A stretch of DNA of 17,375 nt from Bacillota bacterium (GTDB lineage: Bacteria > Bacillota > Bacilli > Alicyclobacillales > SLC66), in the NCBI GenBank assembly GCA_021846145.1, contig JAJZCJ010000035.1, positions 1 to 17,375 of the forward strand. Reading direction: 5' to 3'. A program made the position numbers and the translations under genes. The notes beneath the pieces were generated by a model. It had not been told where the DNA came from. It made no database searches and saw only the letters and a list, made by a program, of their open reading frames with translations. The number at the start of each line of letters is the position of its first letter. Within the stretch, counting starts at the first letter, position 1. Below are positions 6,137-13,678 of the stretch, in pieces.

Positions 6137-6948
6137 ATTTAGAAAAACTGATGAAAACGCCAAAAGACTACTTGATGGCTATGCTGATAGGGTTAACGCT
6201 GGTGGCGGCGCTTCGTCCTCAGGATCACATAGGGCTTTTCAATGCGGGTATATCCATCGCCACCGCGCTGGTGATCGATGGAATGGTCGCCATGATGTAT
6301 AAGAGTAAAAAAAAGTTTCCCGATGGAGGGATCATCACTGCGTTGATTGTCGCGGATGTGCTTAGCAATTCGACGCCTTGGTACATCATTGCAGCCACTA
6401 CAGCAGTGGCGCTGATGTCGAAGCACATCATCAAGTCGGGCAGAAAGCCGATTTTCAATCCAGCCGCATTTGGATTGCTATTTGCTATCTATATTTTTTC
6501 CACCGGGCAAAGCTGGTGGGGTAGTCTGGCGCTGCTTCCCACCTGGTTAATCCCCGTAATGATCATACCGGGTATTGTGATTTCCATAAAAGTAAATAAA
6601 TTTCCACAAGTCGCCTCATTTTTAGGAGTGTATTTTGCGCTGATGCTCTTGATGGCTATTTCCCATTTAGGATTGCCATACGATACACCGGCGGATGCGT
6701 TGCGCATTCCTTTCGTCAATTCGGCGCTTTTTCTTGCGTTTTTCATGCTTACCGATCCCCCCACGACACCTGCCACCTATCCTAAGCAAATTGTGTTTGG
6801 AAGTCTCGTCGCGATCATCGGCTCCGTGATCTTTGCCAATTATGGAGGACTCGCGTACTTGTTAATAGGTCTCTTGATGGGGAATCTGATAAATTTTACA
6901 CTAATGAGGGCGAGACAAAAGAAGTTAAGTGAAGTTACAATTGAATAA
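6133..6948 (+). CDS. RnfD/NqrB-like membrane electron-transfer subunit
   Basis: A 271-residue polytopic protein with about nine to ten hydrophobic segments. It shows NqrB/RnfD family landmarks: 'PDGGIITALIVADVL' (about 63-77), 'GRKPIFNPAAFGLL' (103-116) and 'FMLTDPPTTPATYP' (204-217). In Rnf and Nqr complexes this subunit is a membrane core that handles flavins and carries covalent FMN on a Thr in an S/T-G-A-T motif. No such motif is visible here, so the subunit may hold flavin non-covalently and pass electrons to the FMN-binding partner. The ATG at 6133 overlaps the apbE stop and has GGAGAGG 8 nt upstream. No other Rnf/Nqr subunit is nearby, so the three genes form a reduced, stand-alone system. 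A role in extracytosolic electron transfer is inferred from family and context. Confidence 0.8.
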   Translation: MNLEKLMKTPKDYLMAMLIGLTLVAALRPQDHIGLFNAGISIATALVIDGMVAMMYKSKKKFPDGGIITALIVADVLSNSTPWYIIAATTAVALMSKHIIKSGRKPIFNPAAFGLLFAIYIFSTGQSWWGSLALLPTWLIPVMIIPGIVISIKVNKFPQVASFLGVYFALMLLMAISHLGLPYDTPADALRIPFVNSALFLAFFMLTDPPTTPATYPKQIVFGSLVAIIGSVIFANYGGLAYLLIGLLMGNLINFTLMRARQKKLSEVTIE

Positions 6949-7011
6949 TAAAAAATATAATTAAAATTTCAGCCGCTATCTTATAATGATGACATCGACC
7001 AAAAGGAGCCA

Positions 7012-7036
7012 AAAATCCTTGAAAGATCAGGATTTT
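7012..7036. terminator. Hairpin after the flavin cassette
   Basis: AAAATCCT and AGGATTTT form an 8-bp stem, extendable by two pairs with a bulge, 63 nt after the rnfD-like stop. The arms supply an A-run and a T-run in both directions, so it can terminate the cassette and also the minus-strand fic fragment ending at 7054. Confidence 0.5.
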
Positions 7037-7053
7037 CGTTAATCCAACAAGCC

Positions 7054-7194
7054 CTAACTAACCACTTCTTTTGCTGCATCACTCGCTCCGCTTGCATCAC
7101 TCAATGCCCTATTTGCTCTTGCTAATTGTTTTAACACTGTCTTTGTTTCTAAGTCCACATTGGGTGGCAGCATAGGTAATTTATACTCGTTCAC
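7054..7194 (-). pseudogene. fic N-terminal fragment with intact start
   Basis: GTG at 7194 follows a strong GGAGGTG site (spacing 6) and encodes 'NEYKLPMLPPNVDLETKTVL' and then 'KQLARANRAL', the normal start of Fic-family proteins. The next residues should be 'AELKGYA..', which are found at 3989 leftward. Instead the frame jumps to 'SDASGASDAAKEVVS' (the 58-bp repeat) and stops at 7054. Both junctions fall on the sequence AGGGCATTG, which occurs twice in the reconstructed ancestral gene, so a microhomology-driven deletion is likely. Together with 3346-3989 this shows one fic gene broken into separated, partly duplicated pieces. The 46-residue product would have no catalytic part. Confidence 0.7.
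7055..7112 (+). repeat. 58-bp perfect direct repeat, copy B
   Basis: Identical to 3799-3856. Here its outer flanks are unrelated to copy A: the fic N-terminal codons on one side and non-fic sequence on the other. The two copies bracket about 3.2 kb that includes the complete flavin cassette. Confidence 0.9.
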
Positions 7195-7818
7195 GACACC
7201 CACCTCCATTATGTGGGTGTAATAACAATGTTTTTTACTTACGTCAATGTGATATAGGTAAAAAAACAAAAAATACCTATATATAACTGACGCGAATAGT
7301 TTTTATTTATATTTATCACGGAATAATAAAGTCTTGCCCATCCACCCCTAATAAACCCCGAATTTACGCTAACAGTTTATGTAAGGGATAATAAAGTGCT
7401 GCCACGGGAAAATTATCGTTTCCAGTTTGTTCGCCACAATTTGGGTGTCACGTGCTCTCTGTTTTAAGTTAGGATGATGTTGGAATCACCTAGTTTTCGC
7501 GATTTCAGATGCCTTGAGCTGGTGGGGAGTGGATCCATTACTGTGCCAGGTTTGCGAGCTTACCTAATCAATTGTGGATCAAATGGGATTATATAGGGTT
7601 AAAATGATTCGGTTTTGATAAGACACTCAAGAGCCTCGAATCATCGGGTGGCAAAAGTTTATTACGCCTTAAGCAAAACTTTATTGTTTAAGTCAGGACT
7701 GTATTGGAGGGGGACAATGCTAGTGTGGTTATATATAGTCAACAATATTCAATGTGAGAAGGTATGAGTCAGTTAAAAAAAATTGCTCCTCAACTGAGGG
7801 GTAACGATGGGAAGAATA
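7195..7818. other. Gene-poor stretch
   Basis: No gene with recognisable homology or a convincing ribosome binding site is seen in about 620 bases. Most of it is covered by the paired inverted repeats described at 7320-7691. The rest is AT-rich and shows no tRNA or rRNA. Confidence 0.5.
7320..7691. repeat. Two pairs of ~20-nt repeats in inverted arrangement; possible element remnant
   Basis: Two related copies point rightward: GGAATAATAAAGTCTTGCCC (7320-7339) and the similar 7385-7405 (GGATAATAAAGTGCTGCCAC core). Two copies point leftward: 7648-7668 (17 of 21 positions match the inverted second copy) and 7671-7690 (14 of 20 match the inverted first copy). Paired copies facing each other resemble recombinase binding arms at the ends of a mobile element. 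About 240 bp between the inner arms hold no gene, so this could be a miniature or collapsed element. Confidence 0.4.
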
Positions 7819-7847
7819 TTGCCACACCATTTGGCTTATGCTAATAT
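7819..7847 (+). promoter_or_regulatory. Strong promoter for antisense RNA
   Basis: TTGCCA (7819-7824), an exact 17-nt spacer and TAATAT (7842-7847) make one of the best sigma-A-type promoters in the window. The predicted start is near 7854. No plus-strand protein gene follows for more than 500 bp, which suggests a short RNA as the product. Confidence 0.6.
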
Positions 7848-7853
7848 AAAGGC

Positions 7854-7955
7854 AAGTAAGGGTGGTGTGAGTACCTGCCCCGTAGTTCGTTAGAATATCA
7901 CAAGATGCCTTGGCGATTCACGGTCGCCAAGGCATCAGCATTTTAACGCTTTTTG
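7854..7955 (+). ncRNA. Candidate antisense RNA antitoxin
   Basis: The predicted transcript of about 100 nt runs from the promoter at 7819-7847 through the 13-bp hairpin (7904-7936) to T-runs at 7941-7944 and 7950-7954. It would be complementary to the 3' untranslated region and last codons of the small toxin gene on the opposite strand (stop at 7943-7945). Convergent 3'-overlapping RNAs of this size act as antitoxins in Bacilli type I modules such as TxpA/RatA. The boundaries are inferred. Confidence 0.45.
7904..7936. terminator. Perfect 13-bp hairpin shared by convergent small transcripts
   Basis: GATGCCTTGGCGA and its exact complement are separated by a 7-nt loop. On the plus strand T-runs follow within 5-18 nt. 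On the minus strand it lies 6 nt after the toxin stop codon and can close the toxin mRNA. Confidence 0.7.
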
Positions 7956-8029
7956 TTGCCTAGCTGAACGATCGCAATCACTACCAGCATACCCATGAAG
8001 ATCGACGAGACTATTTGGTAGGTTGTCAT
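7943..8029 (-). CDS. Putative holin-like type I toxin (28 aa)
   Basis: A 28-residue peptide, too short for usual gene callers. It starts 'MTTYQIVSS', continues with one hydrophobic helix (about residues 8-23) and ends in the basic 'LGNKKR'. This layout (M-t-x-Y-x near the start, a single membrane helix, a Lys/Arg tail) fits the Hol-Tox family of Bacilli membrane toxins related to TxpA and BsrG, though it is shorter than the best-studied members. The ATG at 8029 has AAAGGAG upstream, and that site lies inside a perfect 9-bp hairpin directly before the ATG, which would restrict translation. A strong hairpin follows the stop, and a convergent plus-strand promoter could make an antisense antitoxin. 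Toxicity is inferred from family resemblance and architecture. Confidence 0.6.
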   Translation of the reverse strand: MTTYQIVSSIFMGMLVVIAIVQLGNKKR

Positions 8030-8054
8030 GCCTGTCTCCTTTCCCGAGACAGGC
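8030..8054 (-). promoter_or_regulatory. 5' UTR hairpin sequestering the toxin ribosome binding site
   Basis: On the minus strand GCCTGTCTC and GAGACAGGC form a perfect 9-bp stem with a 7-nt loop, ending at the base before the ATG. The AAAGGAG ribosome binding site sits across the loop and the 3' arm. This would hold translation low, as known for type I toxin mRNAs. Confidence 0.65.
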
Positions 8055-8391
8055 TCACCCTTACTTGCTAGTGATCATTCTACCAAACTTCGACTTATTC
8101 CGCGAGATGGTAACATAAAAATAAAGGATCTTATTAGTACGAATCGTGCTTTTCCCTATGCGAGCAAAGCGAGTCCTGATCCCCCCTTGCGAGATACGTG
8201 AACACCTGTCTTCCTTGGCGCATTTTGTCCATTTTTCGTTGCCGAAAATGGACAAAAACAGCGCCCCTTGTTCTTTCGCGCCCGTCCTCTGTATGGCAAT
8301 TAATGGATGTTGGATAGGTGGTTGGGTGATGGATGAATGTGAATGTTTATTATGCGAGATGTGAGAGTTTATTGGTTAAGAAGTGGAGAAT
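8055..8391. other. Gene-free stretch with a long perfect hairpin
   Basis: No supported gene. It contains the inverted repeat TTTTGTCCATTTT / AAAATGGACAAAA (8223-8235 and 8245-8257, loop 9 nt), directly followed by copy B of the 39-nt repeat. Short open frames here have no ribosome binding site or recognisable homology. No clear terminator for rlmD (stop at 8392) was found. Confidence 0.5.
8254..8292 (+). repeat. 39-nt dispersed repeat, copy B
   Basis: Matches 3990-4028 at 32 of 39 positions in the same orientation. Its first four bases overlap the right arm of the hairpin at 8223-8257, which copy A lacks. Confidence 0.6.
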
Positions 8392-9819
8392 TCAGTTGGG
8401 GACAACAATTTTATACAGCACACAGACTGTCTCCACGTGGAAAGTTTGAGGAAAAACATCCACTGGCACCACTCGCTCCAGTTGGTATCCTCGTTCCACG
8501 AGCCGTGCCAAGTCTCTGGCGAGCGTCGCGGGATTGCACGACACATAGACGATGCGGCTGGCTCCCGTATCCACCATCGCCTTGATCACTTCTGCTTGGC
8601 AGCCTGCCCGCGGCGGGTCCAGCATCACCACATCCGCAACTAGCCCTTGCTGCACCAACATGGGCAATACTTCTTCCGAGCGCCCCAGATAAAATTCCGC
8701 ATTGTGAGTATCATTCAACTCGCAATTCCGCTTGGCATCGTTCACGGCAGCAGGCACACTTTCCACACCATACACCCGACCAGATCGCTTGGCCGCCACC
8801 AGCGACAATGTGCCAATTCCCGCATAAAGGTCAATCACCGTCTCCTGCCCAGCAAGGTTTGCCAACTCCAGTGCCGTCTGATACAGCACTTCCGTCTGCG
8901 TCGCATTGACCTGCAAAAACGACTGTGCTGACACATAAAAATCCAGCCCCATGATCGTCTCGATCAATTCAGGCGCTCCCCACAGCACACGCTCTTGTGT
9001 GCTCGACACCTGTCGACTATTTTGCGCAAGTGGTATGACCTCTTCGATTACGCTGACCACACGACCAGTTGACAAACGGATTTGTGCGATGGCCTCTGCC
9101 AACACTTGCGCATCATTAAGCGGTGCCACCACAGTAAGTACCACCATGGCATCCCCGCGTGTGGTGCTGCGCACGCGAATTTGTCGCACCAGTCCCCTGT
9201 CTGTCGCTTCATCAAATGCCGCTATTCCCTGATGAACCAGCAGTTTCACCAGCGAATTCACCAGTTCATCCTGCATTTCCGGGCGAATCAGGCACTCCGA
9301 GAGTGCCACCGGTTCGTGCGTCCCCTCTTCGACAAAACCCGCCACAAATCCTTCGCCTCTAGGCGCTGCCAACATCGTGACCTTATTGCGATACCGCCAT
9401 GGTACATCCATGCGCTTTACCGGTTCTACAATCCCTTCCACCAATTCTGCAGCAAAATGACCGATCCGAGCCAATGCATCGACCACAAGTTGGCGTTTCC
9501 AGTTGATTTGCGCATCATACGTCATGTGCTGTACTTGACATCCGCCACAAACCGCAAAAACTGGGCAAGACGGCGTCACGCGATCAGGCGACCCTTCCAC
9601 TAATTCCAACAGCGCCGCCCGCGCAAAGTTCGCCTTGACCTCTACCACCCTAACTTTTGCTATTTCACCCGGCAAAATGTCATCCACAAATACAGTAAAT
9701 CCCTCATGCCGGGCCACGCCCTCCCCGCGAAATCCGAGACGTAGCACCGTCACCATGATCGTCTGTCCGACACTCACTGGCGCAGAATTGCTTTTCGTAA
9801 AACTTGATTTTTTACCCAA
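8392..9819 (-). CDS. rlmD: 23S rRNA (uracil-5-)-methyltransferase, RlmD/RlmCD (TrmA) family
   Basis: A 475-residue enzyme that methylates C5 of uracil in 23S rRNA (U1939, and in Bacilli RlmCD also U747) using SAM. An N-terminal TRAM RNA-binding domain (about 12-75) is followed by the iron-sulfur ligands Cys85, Cys91 and Cys94 in 'SCPVFAVCGGCQVQH' and probably Cys176. The C-terminal Rossmann domain has 'VIDLYAGIGTLSLVAAKR' for SAM, 'MLDPPRAGC', and 'VYVSCNPATLARDL' with the catalytic cysteine. The length is normal. The start is TTG at 9819, with GAGGTG about 10 nt upstream. The gene follows dagK by 29 nt as the last member of the gatCAB-dagK-rlmD run, the order also found in other Bacilli. RlmD versus RlmCD specificity cannot be read from the sequence. 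Confidence 0.92.
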   Translation of the reverse strand: MGKKSSFTKSNSAPVSVGQTIMVTVLRLGFRGEGVARHEGFTVFVDDILPGEIAKVRVVEVKANFARAALLELVEGSPDRVTPSCPVFAVCGGCQVQHMTYDAQINWKRQLVVDALARIGHFAAELVEGIVEPVKRMDVPWRYRNKVTMLAAPRGEGFVAGFVEEGTHEPVALSECLIRPEMQDELVNSLVKLLVHQGIAAFDEATDRGLVRQIRVRSTTRGDAMVVLTVVAPLNDAQVLAEAIAQIRLSTGRVVSVIEEVIPLAQNSRQVSSTQERVLWGAPELIETIMGLDFYVSAQSFLQVNATQTEVLYQTALELANLAGQETVIDLYAGIGTLSLVAAKRSGRVYGVESVPAAVNDAKRNCELNDTHNAEFYLGRSEEVLPMLVQQGLVADVVMLDPPRAGCQAEVIKAMVDTGASRIVYVSCNPATLARDLARLVERGYQLERVVPVDVFPQTFHVETVCVLYKIVVPN

Positions 9820-9848
9820 ATGCCACCTTCACCTCATAAATCCGGCTA

Positions 9849-10757
9849 TCATAAAATGTCCGTTTCCTCTTTTGGCACAATCACAGAAAGGTGACTCGCC
9901 CGCACCTGAACACTGTGCGGCAGCCTTCCCCCGTACTCCCCATCAATGTTAAGATCAATGGGTTCCTTAGAAGATAAATGCAGTTCACTTGCCTGAAAAT
10001 AAATCACCCGTTCATCTGCCAAATGCTCCCCGCGCAGTGCTGCACTGACAAGGCGAATCAACTCCCCGAGATTCGTTCGTTTGACTATTATGATGTCAAA
10101 TAATCCATCATTGACCAGCGCATTAGGAGCCACGTCATGAAAGCCAGCGACGTGTCGAGAATTAGTAATCAGGCACAGCATCGCTTGCCCATCATAATTT
10201 TGGCTATCTGATTCTACCTTCAAATGAATGGGTCGTAAACGCGGCAGCAATTCCAAGCCTTTCATATAATAAGCCATGTAACCTAACATCGTTTTCATCT
10301 TACTTGGCACTTCGTAAGTAAGTTCCGTTAATTTTCCACAAGCAGCAATGTTCACAAAAAAACGTTCATTCCCTATCTGCCCCAAGTCAAAAGGAATTTG
10401 GTGGCGCAAAGCCACCGTTTTCGCCGCTTCCTCAATCTGTAGGGGAATGCCAAGCGCCCTCGCCAAGTCATTGGTAGTTCCCGCCGGAATGATGCCAAGC
10501 ACAGGGCGATACGCCGCGCGCGCCAAGCCATTGACCACTTCATTCACCGTGCCGTCACCACCGCAGGCCACCACGTAGTCAAACCCTTCTTGCGCAGCAA
10601 ACTCAGCCGCCATGGTGGCATCTCCCGCCCCTTTGGTGGCAAAAGTGGACGCTTCGAGTCCAGATTCCTCTAAAACGTCAAGCACATCATGAAGTTTCGC
10701 CTTCATAACCTCTTTACCCGCTGTCGGATTATAAATGACGCGGATTCTCGGTCTCAC
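9849..10757 (-). CDS. dagK: Diacylglycerol kinase (DagK, YegS/BmrU lipid kinase family)
   Basis: A 302-residue soluble lipid kinase that phosphorylates diacylglycerol to phosphatidic acid, recycling the diacylglycerol released during lipoteichoic acid synthesis. The N-terminal 'IRVIYNPTAGKE' is the family start. 'VACGGDGTVNEVVNGL' and 'GIIPAGTTNDLARALGIP' form the nucleotide-binding core. 'FVNIAACG' and a C-terminal beta domain with 'NIDGEYGG' complete the fold. The length equals other DagK proteins. The start is GTG at 10757, with AAGGAG about 9 nt upstream. It lies 19 nt after gatB in the same direction, so it is co-transcribed. A different lipid substrate cannot be excluded, but the position after gatB is the conserved Bacilli dagK location. 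Confidence 0.92.
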   Translation of the reverse strand: MRPRIRVIYNPTAGKEVMKAKLHDVLDVLEESGLEASTFATKGAGDATMAAEFAAQEGFDYVVACGGDGTVNEVVNGLARAAYRPVLGIIPAGTTNDLARALGIPLQIEEAAKTVALRHQIPFDLGQIGNERFFVNIAACGKLTELTYEVPSKMKTMLGYMAYYMKGLELLPRLRPIHLKVESDSQNYDGQAMLCLITNSRHVAGFHDVAPNALVNDGLFDIIIVKRTNLGELIRLVSAALRGEHLADERVIYFQASELHLSSKEPIDLNIDGEYGGRLPHSVQVRASHLSVIVPKEETDIL

Positions 10758-10776
10758 CCGCGCTCACTCCTTGTCC

Positions 10777-12210
10777 TCAAGCCTGATTGATCAAATCCAC
10801 AATGATTTTATTCACCATTTGCGGATTCGCTTTGCCCTTTGTCTCTTTCATCATTTGACCAACCAGCGCTCCCAATGCTTTTTCCTTGCCCGCGCGATAA
10901 TCCTCCACTGACTTTGGATTCGCAGCCAGTACGCGTTGTGCGATTTCGCTCAATTGACCTTCGTCGGAAATTTGAACTAGCCCTTGATCTGCAATGATCG
11001 TCTTTGGTTCTTTCCCTGATTCCAACATCTCTTTTAAGACGTTTTTTGCAATTTTTGAGGAAATTGTCCCATCTTCCATCAAACTGATCAATGCAGCCAA
11101 TTGTACAGGCTTCATCGGCAATTCGTTAATTTCTTTTTCGACCGTTTTCAAATACCCAAGCACATCACCCATGATCATGTTGCTCACGGTTTTAGGGTCA
11201 TTCACATGTTGTGCTGTCTCATCAAAATAATCGGCTAACGTTCTTGAAGCGGTCAACACACCCGCATCATAGGCAGGTATGCCATATTCCCTTTCAAAAC
11301 GATGACGCCGAGCCATCGGCAATTCTGGTACCTCTTGCAATCGCGCCTGAATATATTCCTCCGACAACAACACCCGCGGTAAATCAGGCTCAGGAAAATA
11401 CCGATAATCGTGCGCATCTTCTTTGGATCTCATCAAAATCGTCGCTGCGCTTGCTTCATCCCAACGCAGTGTCTGCTGCTCCACTGTTTTGCCTGCACGC
11501 AAGATTTTATCCTGACGAGCCCATTCATAGTCAAGCCCTCGCTGCACATTGCGAAAGCTGTTCATGTTTTTGATTTCCGTCTTGGTGCCAAGCTGTTCTT
11601 GCCCCATCGGTCGAAGCGAGATGTTGGCGTCACAGCGCAGCGAACCTTCTTCCATTTTGCAGTCAGAGATTAAGCAATATTGCATGGTGGCTTTTAGTTC
11701 CTCAAGAAACAACCTCGCCTCTTCTGCAGAGCGAATATCCGGTTCGGAGACAATTTCAATCAATGGAACGCCCGCACGATTAAGGTCCACATAAGAGGCA
11801 TCACCAAAATCCGCGTGATTGAGCTTCCCCGCGTCCTCTTCTAAGTGAACACGCGTAATGCCAATGCGTCTTACCTCCCCATTGACGACAATTTCCACAA
11901 AACCATGTTCCCCAATCGGTTCATCGTATTGGGAAATTTGATACGCCTTCGGGCTGTCAGGATAAAAGTAATTTTTACGATCAAACTTGCTGCTGCGCCT
12001 GACCTCGCAATTAAGCGCAAGCGCCGCGCGAATGCCAAGCTTGAGTGCCTCTTCATTTAGCACCGGCAAGACTCCTGGACTCCCCATGCACACCGGACAC
12101 ACGTGCGAATTCGGGGGGGCACCAAATTCATTTTTACAATTACAAAAAATCTTTGTCTGCGTCGCAAGTTCAACGTGAATTTCCAGACCAATGACAGTTT
12201 CAAATTCCAT
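10777..12210 (-). CDS. gatB: Asp-tRNA(Asn)/Glu-tRNA(Gln) amidotransferase subunit B
   Basis: A 477-residue subunit of the GatCAB complex. It activates the carboxylate of Glu- or Asp-tRNA with ATP and accepts ammonia from GatA. The N-terminus 'ETVIGLEIHVELATQTKIFC' is the family signature. Zinc ligands are visible as Cys23, Cys25, Cys38 and Cys41 in 'CNCKNEF..' and 'VCPVCMGSPGVLP'. 'RKNYFYPDSPKAYQISQYD' and 'NRAGVPLIEIVSEPDI' follow, and the C-terminal part is the tRNA-binding YqeY-like tail domain ending 'ANPQMVNKIIVDLI'. The ATG at 12210 directly abuts the gatA stop, with AGGGGGTG inside the end of gatA as its ribosome binding site. Length and motifs are complete, so it is functional. Confidence 0.97.
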   Translation of the reverse strand: MEFETVIGLEIHVELATQTKIFCNCKNEFGAPPNSHVCPVCMGSPGVLPVLNEEALKLGIRAALALNCEVRRSSKFDRKNYFYPDSPKAYQISQYDEPIGEHGFVEIVVNGEVRRIGITRVHLEEDAGKLNHADFGDASYVDLNRAGVPLIEIVSEPDIRSAEEARLFLEELKATMQYCLISDCKMEEGSLRCDANISLRPMGQEQLGTKTEIKNMNSFRNVQRGLDYEWARQDKILRAGKTVEQQTLRWDEASAATILMRSKEDAHDYRYFPEPDLPRVLLSEEYIQARLQEVPELPMARRHRFEREYGIPAYDAGVLTASRTLADYFDETAQHVNDPKTVSNMIMGDVLGYLKTVEKEINELPMKPVQLAALISLMEDGTISSKIAKNVLKEMLESGKEPKTIIADQGLVQISDEGQLSEIAQRVLAANPKSVEDYRAGKEKALGALVGQMMKETKGKANPQMVNKIIVDLINQA

Positions 12211-13674
12211 TTACGCCTGCACCCCCTTTCCTAGCTGCGGCCGCCTGCTTGTCCAGCCTGTTGCTAGTTCATAGGCGTGCGCTGTACGCAAAACGGTGGC
12301 TTCATCAAACATTTTTCCAATCAATTGCAATCCCACCGGCAAATCGGAGATAAATCCGCAGGGAACGCTGATAGCAGGTAATCCTGCCAAGTTCACTGGT
12401 ACCGTATAAATATCACTCAAGTACATCGTCAGCGGATCACTTGTTTTCTCCCCCAACTTAAATGCAGTGGTCGGTGCAGTTGGCGATAGAATCAAGTCCA
12501 CTTGTTCAAAAACCGTCTCAAAATCCCTACGGATCAGCGTTCTCACTTGTTGAGCGCGTTTGTAATACGCATCGTAATACCCTGATGAGAGTGCATAGGT
12601 ACCAATCAGAATGCGACGTTTTACCTCCTTGCCAAATCCTTCGCTGCGCGTCTTGTTGTACATATCAAGTAAATTGTCGGCACCTTGTGCGCGCACGCCA
12701 TAGCGCACGCCATCATAACGAGCTAGATTAGAAGAAGCTTCTGCCGGGGCAATCAAGTAATACGCTGAAAGCGCGTAAGCCGTATGAGGTAGTGTCACAG
12801 CATGTACACTAGCTCCCAATTCCCGCAGCTTATTTACCGCTTCATCGATCACTTTGCGCATGCCCTCATCCATACCCACATCAAAAAATTCTGCTGGCAG
12901 CCCTATCTTGAGTCCGCGAATATCACCGGTAAGCGCCTGCGTGTAATCCGGCACCTCGCGATTGACAGATGTCGAATCTCGGTGGTCATAACCCGCAATC
13001 GCCTGCAAAACGATCGCCGCATCTTCCACATTATTAGTAATTGGACCGATTTGGTCGAGTGAAGATGCGAATGCCACGAGTCCATAACGTGAAACTCGTC
13101 CATAAGTAGGTTTTAGCCCCACCACCCCACAATAGGCAGCAGGTTGCCTGATTGACCCGCCGGTATCTGATCCTAACGCATATGGCACCATCCCCGCCGC
13201 TACTGCCGCGGCTGACCCACCGCTCGATCCGCCAGGCACCCTATCGAAATCCCATGGATTACGTGTGGGAAAATAGCCGGAATTCTCCGTGGAAGATCCC
13301 ATCGCAAATTCATCCATATTTAGCTTGCCAATTAAATTTCCCCCTGCTGCCTCCAACTTATCTGTGACAGCAGCCGAATAGGGAGGTATGTACCCAGATA
13401 GAAGTTTGCTGCCGCAGGTGGTGTCTACCCCTTTAGTTGCCATATTGTCTTTTAAGGCAAAAGGAATTCCATCAAGCAGTCCATTCGGTGGTTCCGAAGC
13501 CGCAACTTTAGCCCGATCAATCGCTTCAGCTTCTGTCACCTTCAAAAATGCTTGGATATCATTGTTCCACTCGTGAATGCGCGTCATACTCGCCGCTACC
13601 AAATCGACACTCGTCACTTCACGGTTTTTGAGCAATTCATGTAATTTCCTAATTCCCTGACTTAGATCCAACAC
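12211..13674 (-). CDS. gatA: Asp-tRNA(Asn)/Glu-tRNA(Gln) amidotransferase subunit A
   Basis: A 487-residue amidase-signature enzyme that hydrolyses glutamine and channels ammonia to GatB. The catalytic Ser-cisSer-Lys triad is visible as Lys75 in '[12 protein letters not shown]', Ser150 in '[15 protein letters not shown]' and Ser174 in '[16 protein letters not shown]'. '[20 protein letters not shown]' continues the signature region, and '[10 protein letters not shown]' and '[15 protein letters not shown]' close the protein as in other GatA. The start is GTG at 13674, with GGAGGG about 9 nt upstream, 4 nt after the gatC stop. It is joined to gatB with no gap. The equimolar complex is favoured by this tight gatC-gatA-gatB coupling. 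Confidence 0.97.
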   Translation of the reverse strand: MLDLSQGIRKLHELLKNREVTSVDLVAASMTRIHEWNNDIQAFLKVTEAEAIDRAKVAASEPPNGLLDGIPFALKDNMATKGVDTTCGSKLLSGYIPPYSAAVTDKLEAAGGNLIGKLNMDEFAMGSSTENSGYFPTRNPWDFDRVPGGSSGGSAAAVAAGMVPYALGSDTGGSIRQPAAYCGVVGLKPTYGRVSRYGLVAFASSLDQIGPITNNVEDAAIVLQAIAGYDHRDSTSVNREVPDYTQALTGDIRGLKIGLPAEFFDVGMDEGMRKVIDEAVNKLRELGASVHAVTLPHTAYALSAYYLIAPAEASSNLARYDGVRYGVRAQGADNLLDMYNKTRSEGFGKEVKRRILIGTYALSSGYYDAYYKRAQQVRTLIRRDFETVFEQVDLILSPTAPTTAFKLGEKTSDPLTMYLSDIYTVPVNLAGLPAISVPCGFISDLPVGLQLIGKMFDEATVLRTAHAYELATGWTSRRPQLGKGVQA

Positions 13675-13678
13675 GCTA

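Noticed and set aside
7195..7818. CRISPR array in the repeat-rich stretch
   Set aside because: Only four diverged copies in mixed orientation with unequal spacing; no regular repeat-spacer pattern and no cas genes.
8061..8255. 64-codon minus-strand frame
   Set aside because: No ribosome binding site, composition follows the hairpin and repeat sequence, and no recognisable family.
9082..9603. 173-codon plus-strand frame opposite rlmD
   Set aside because: Shadow of the rlmD coding sequence; no own start signals or homology.
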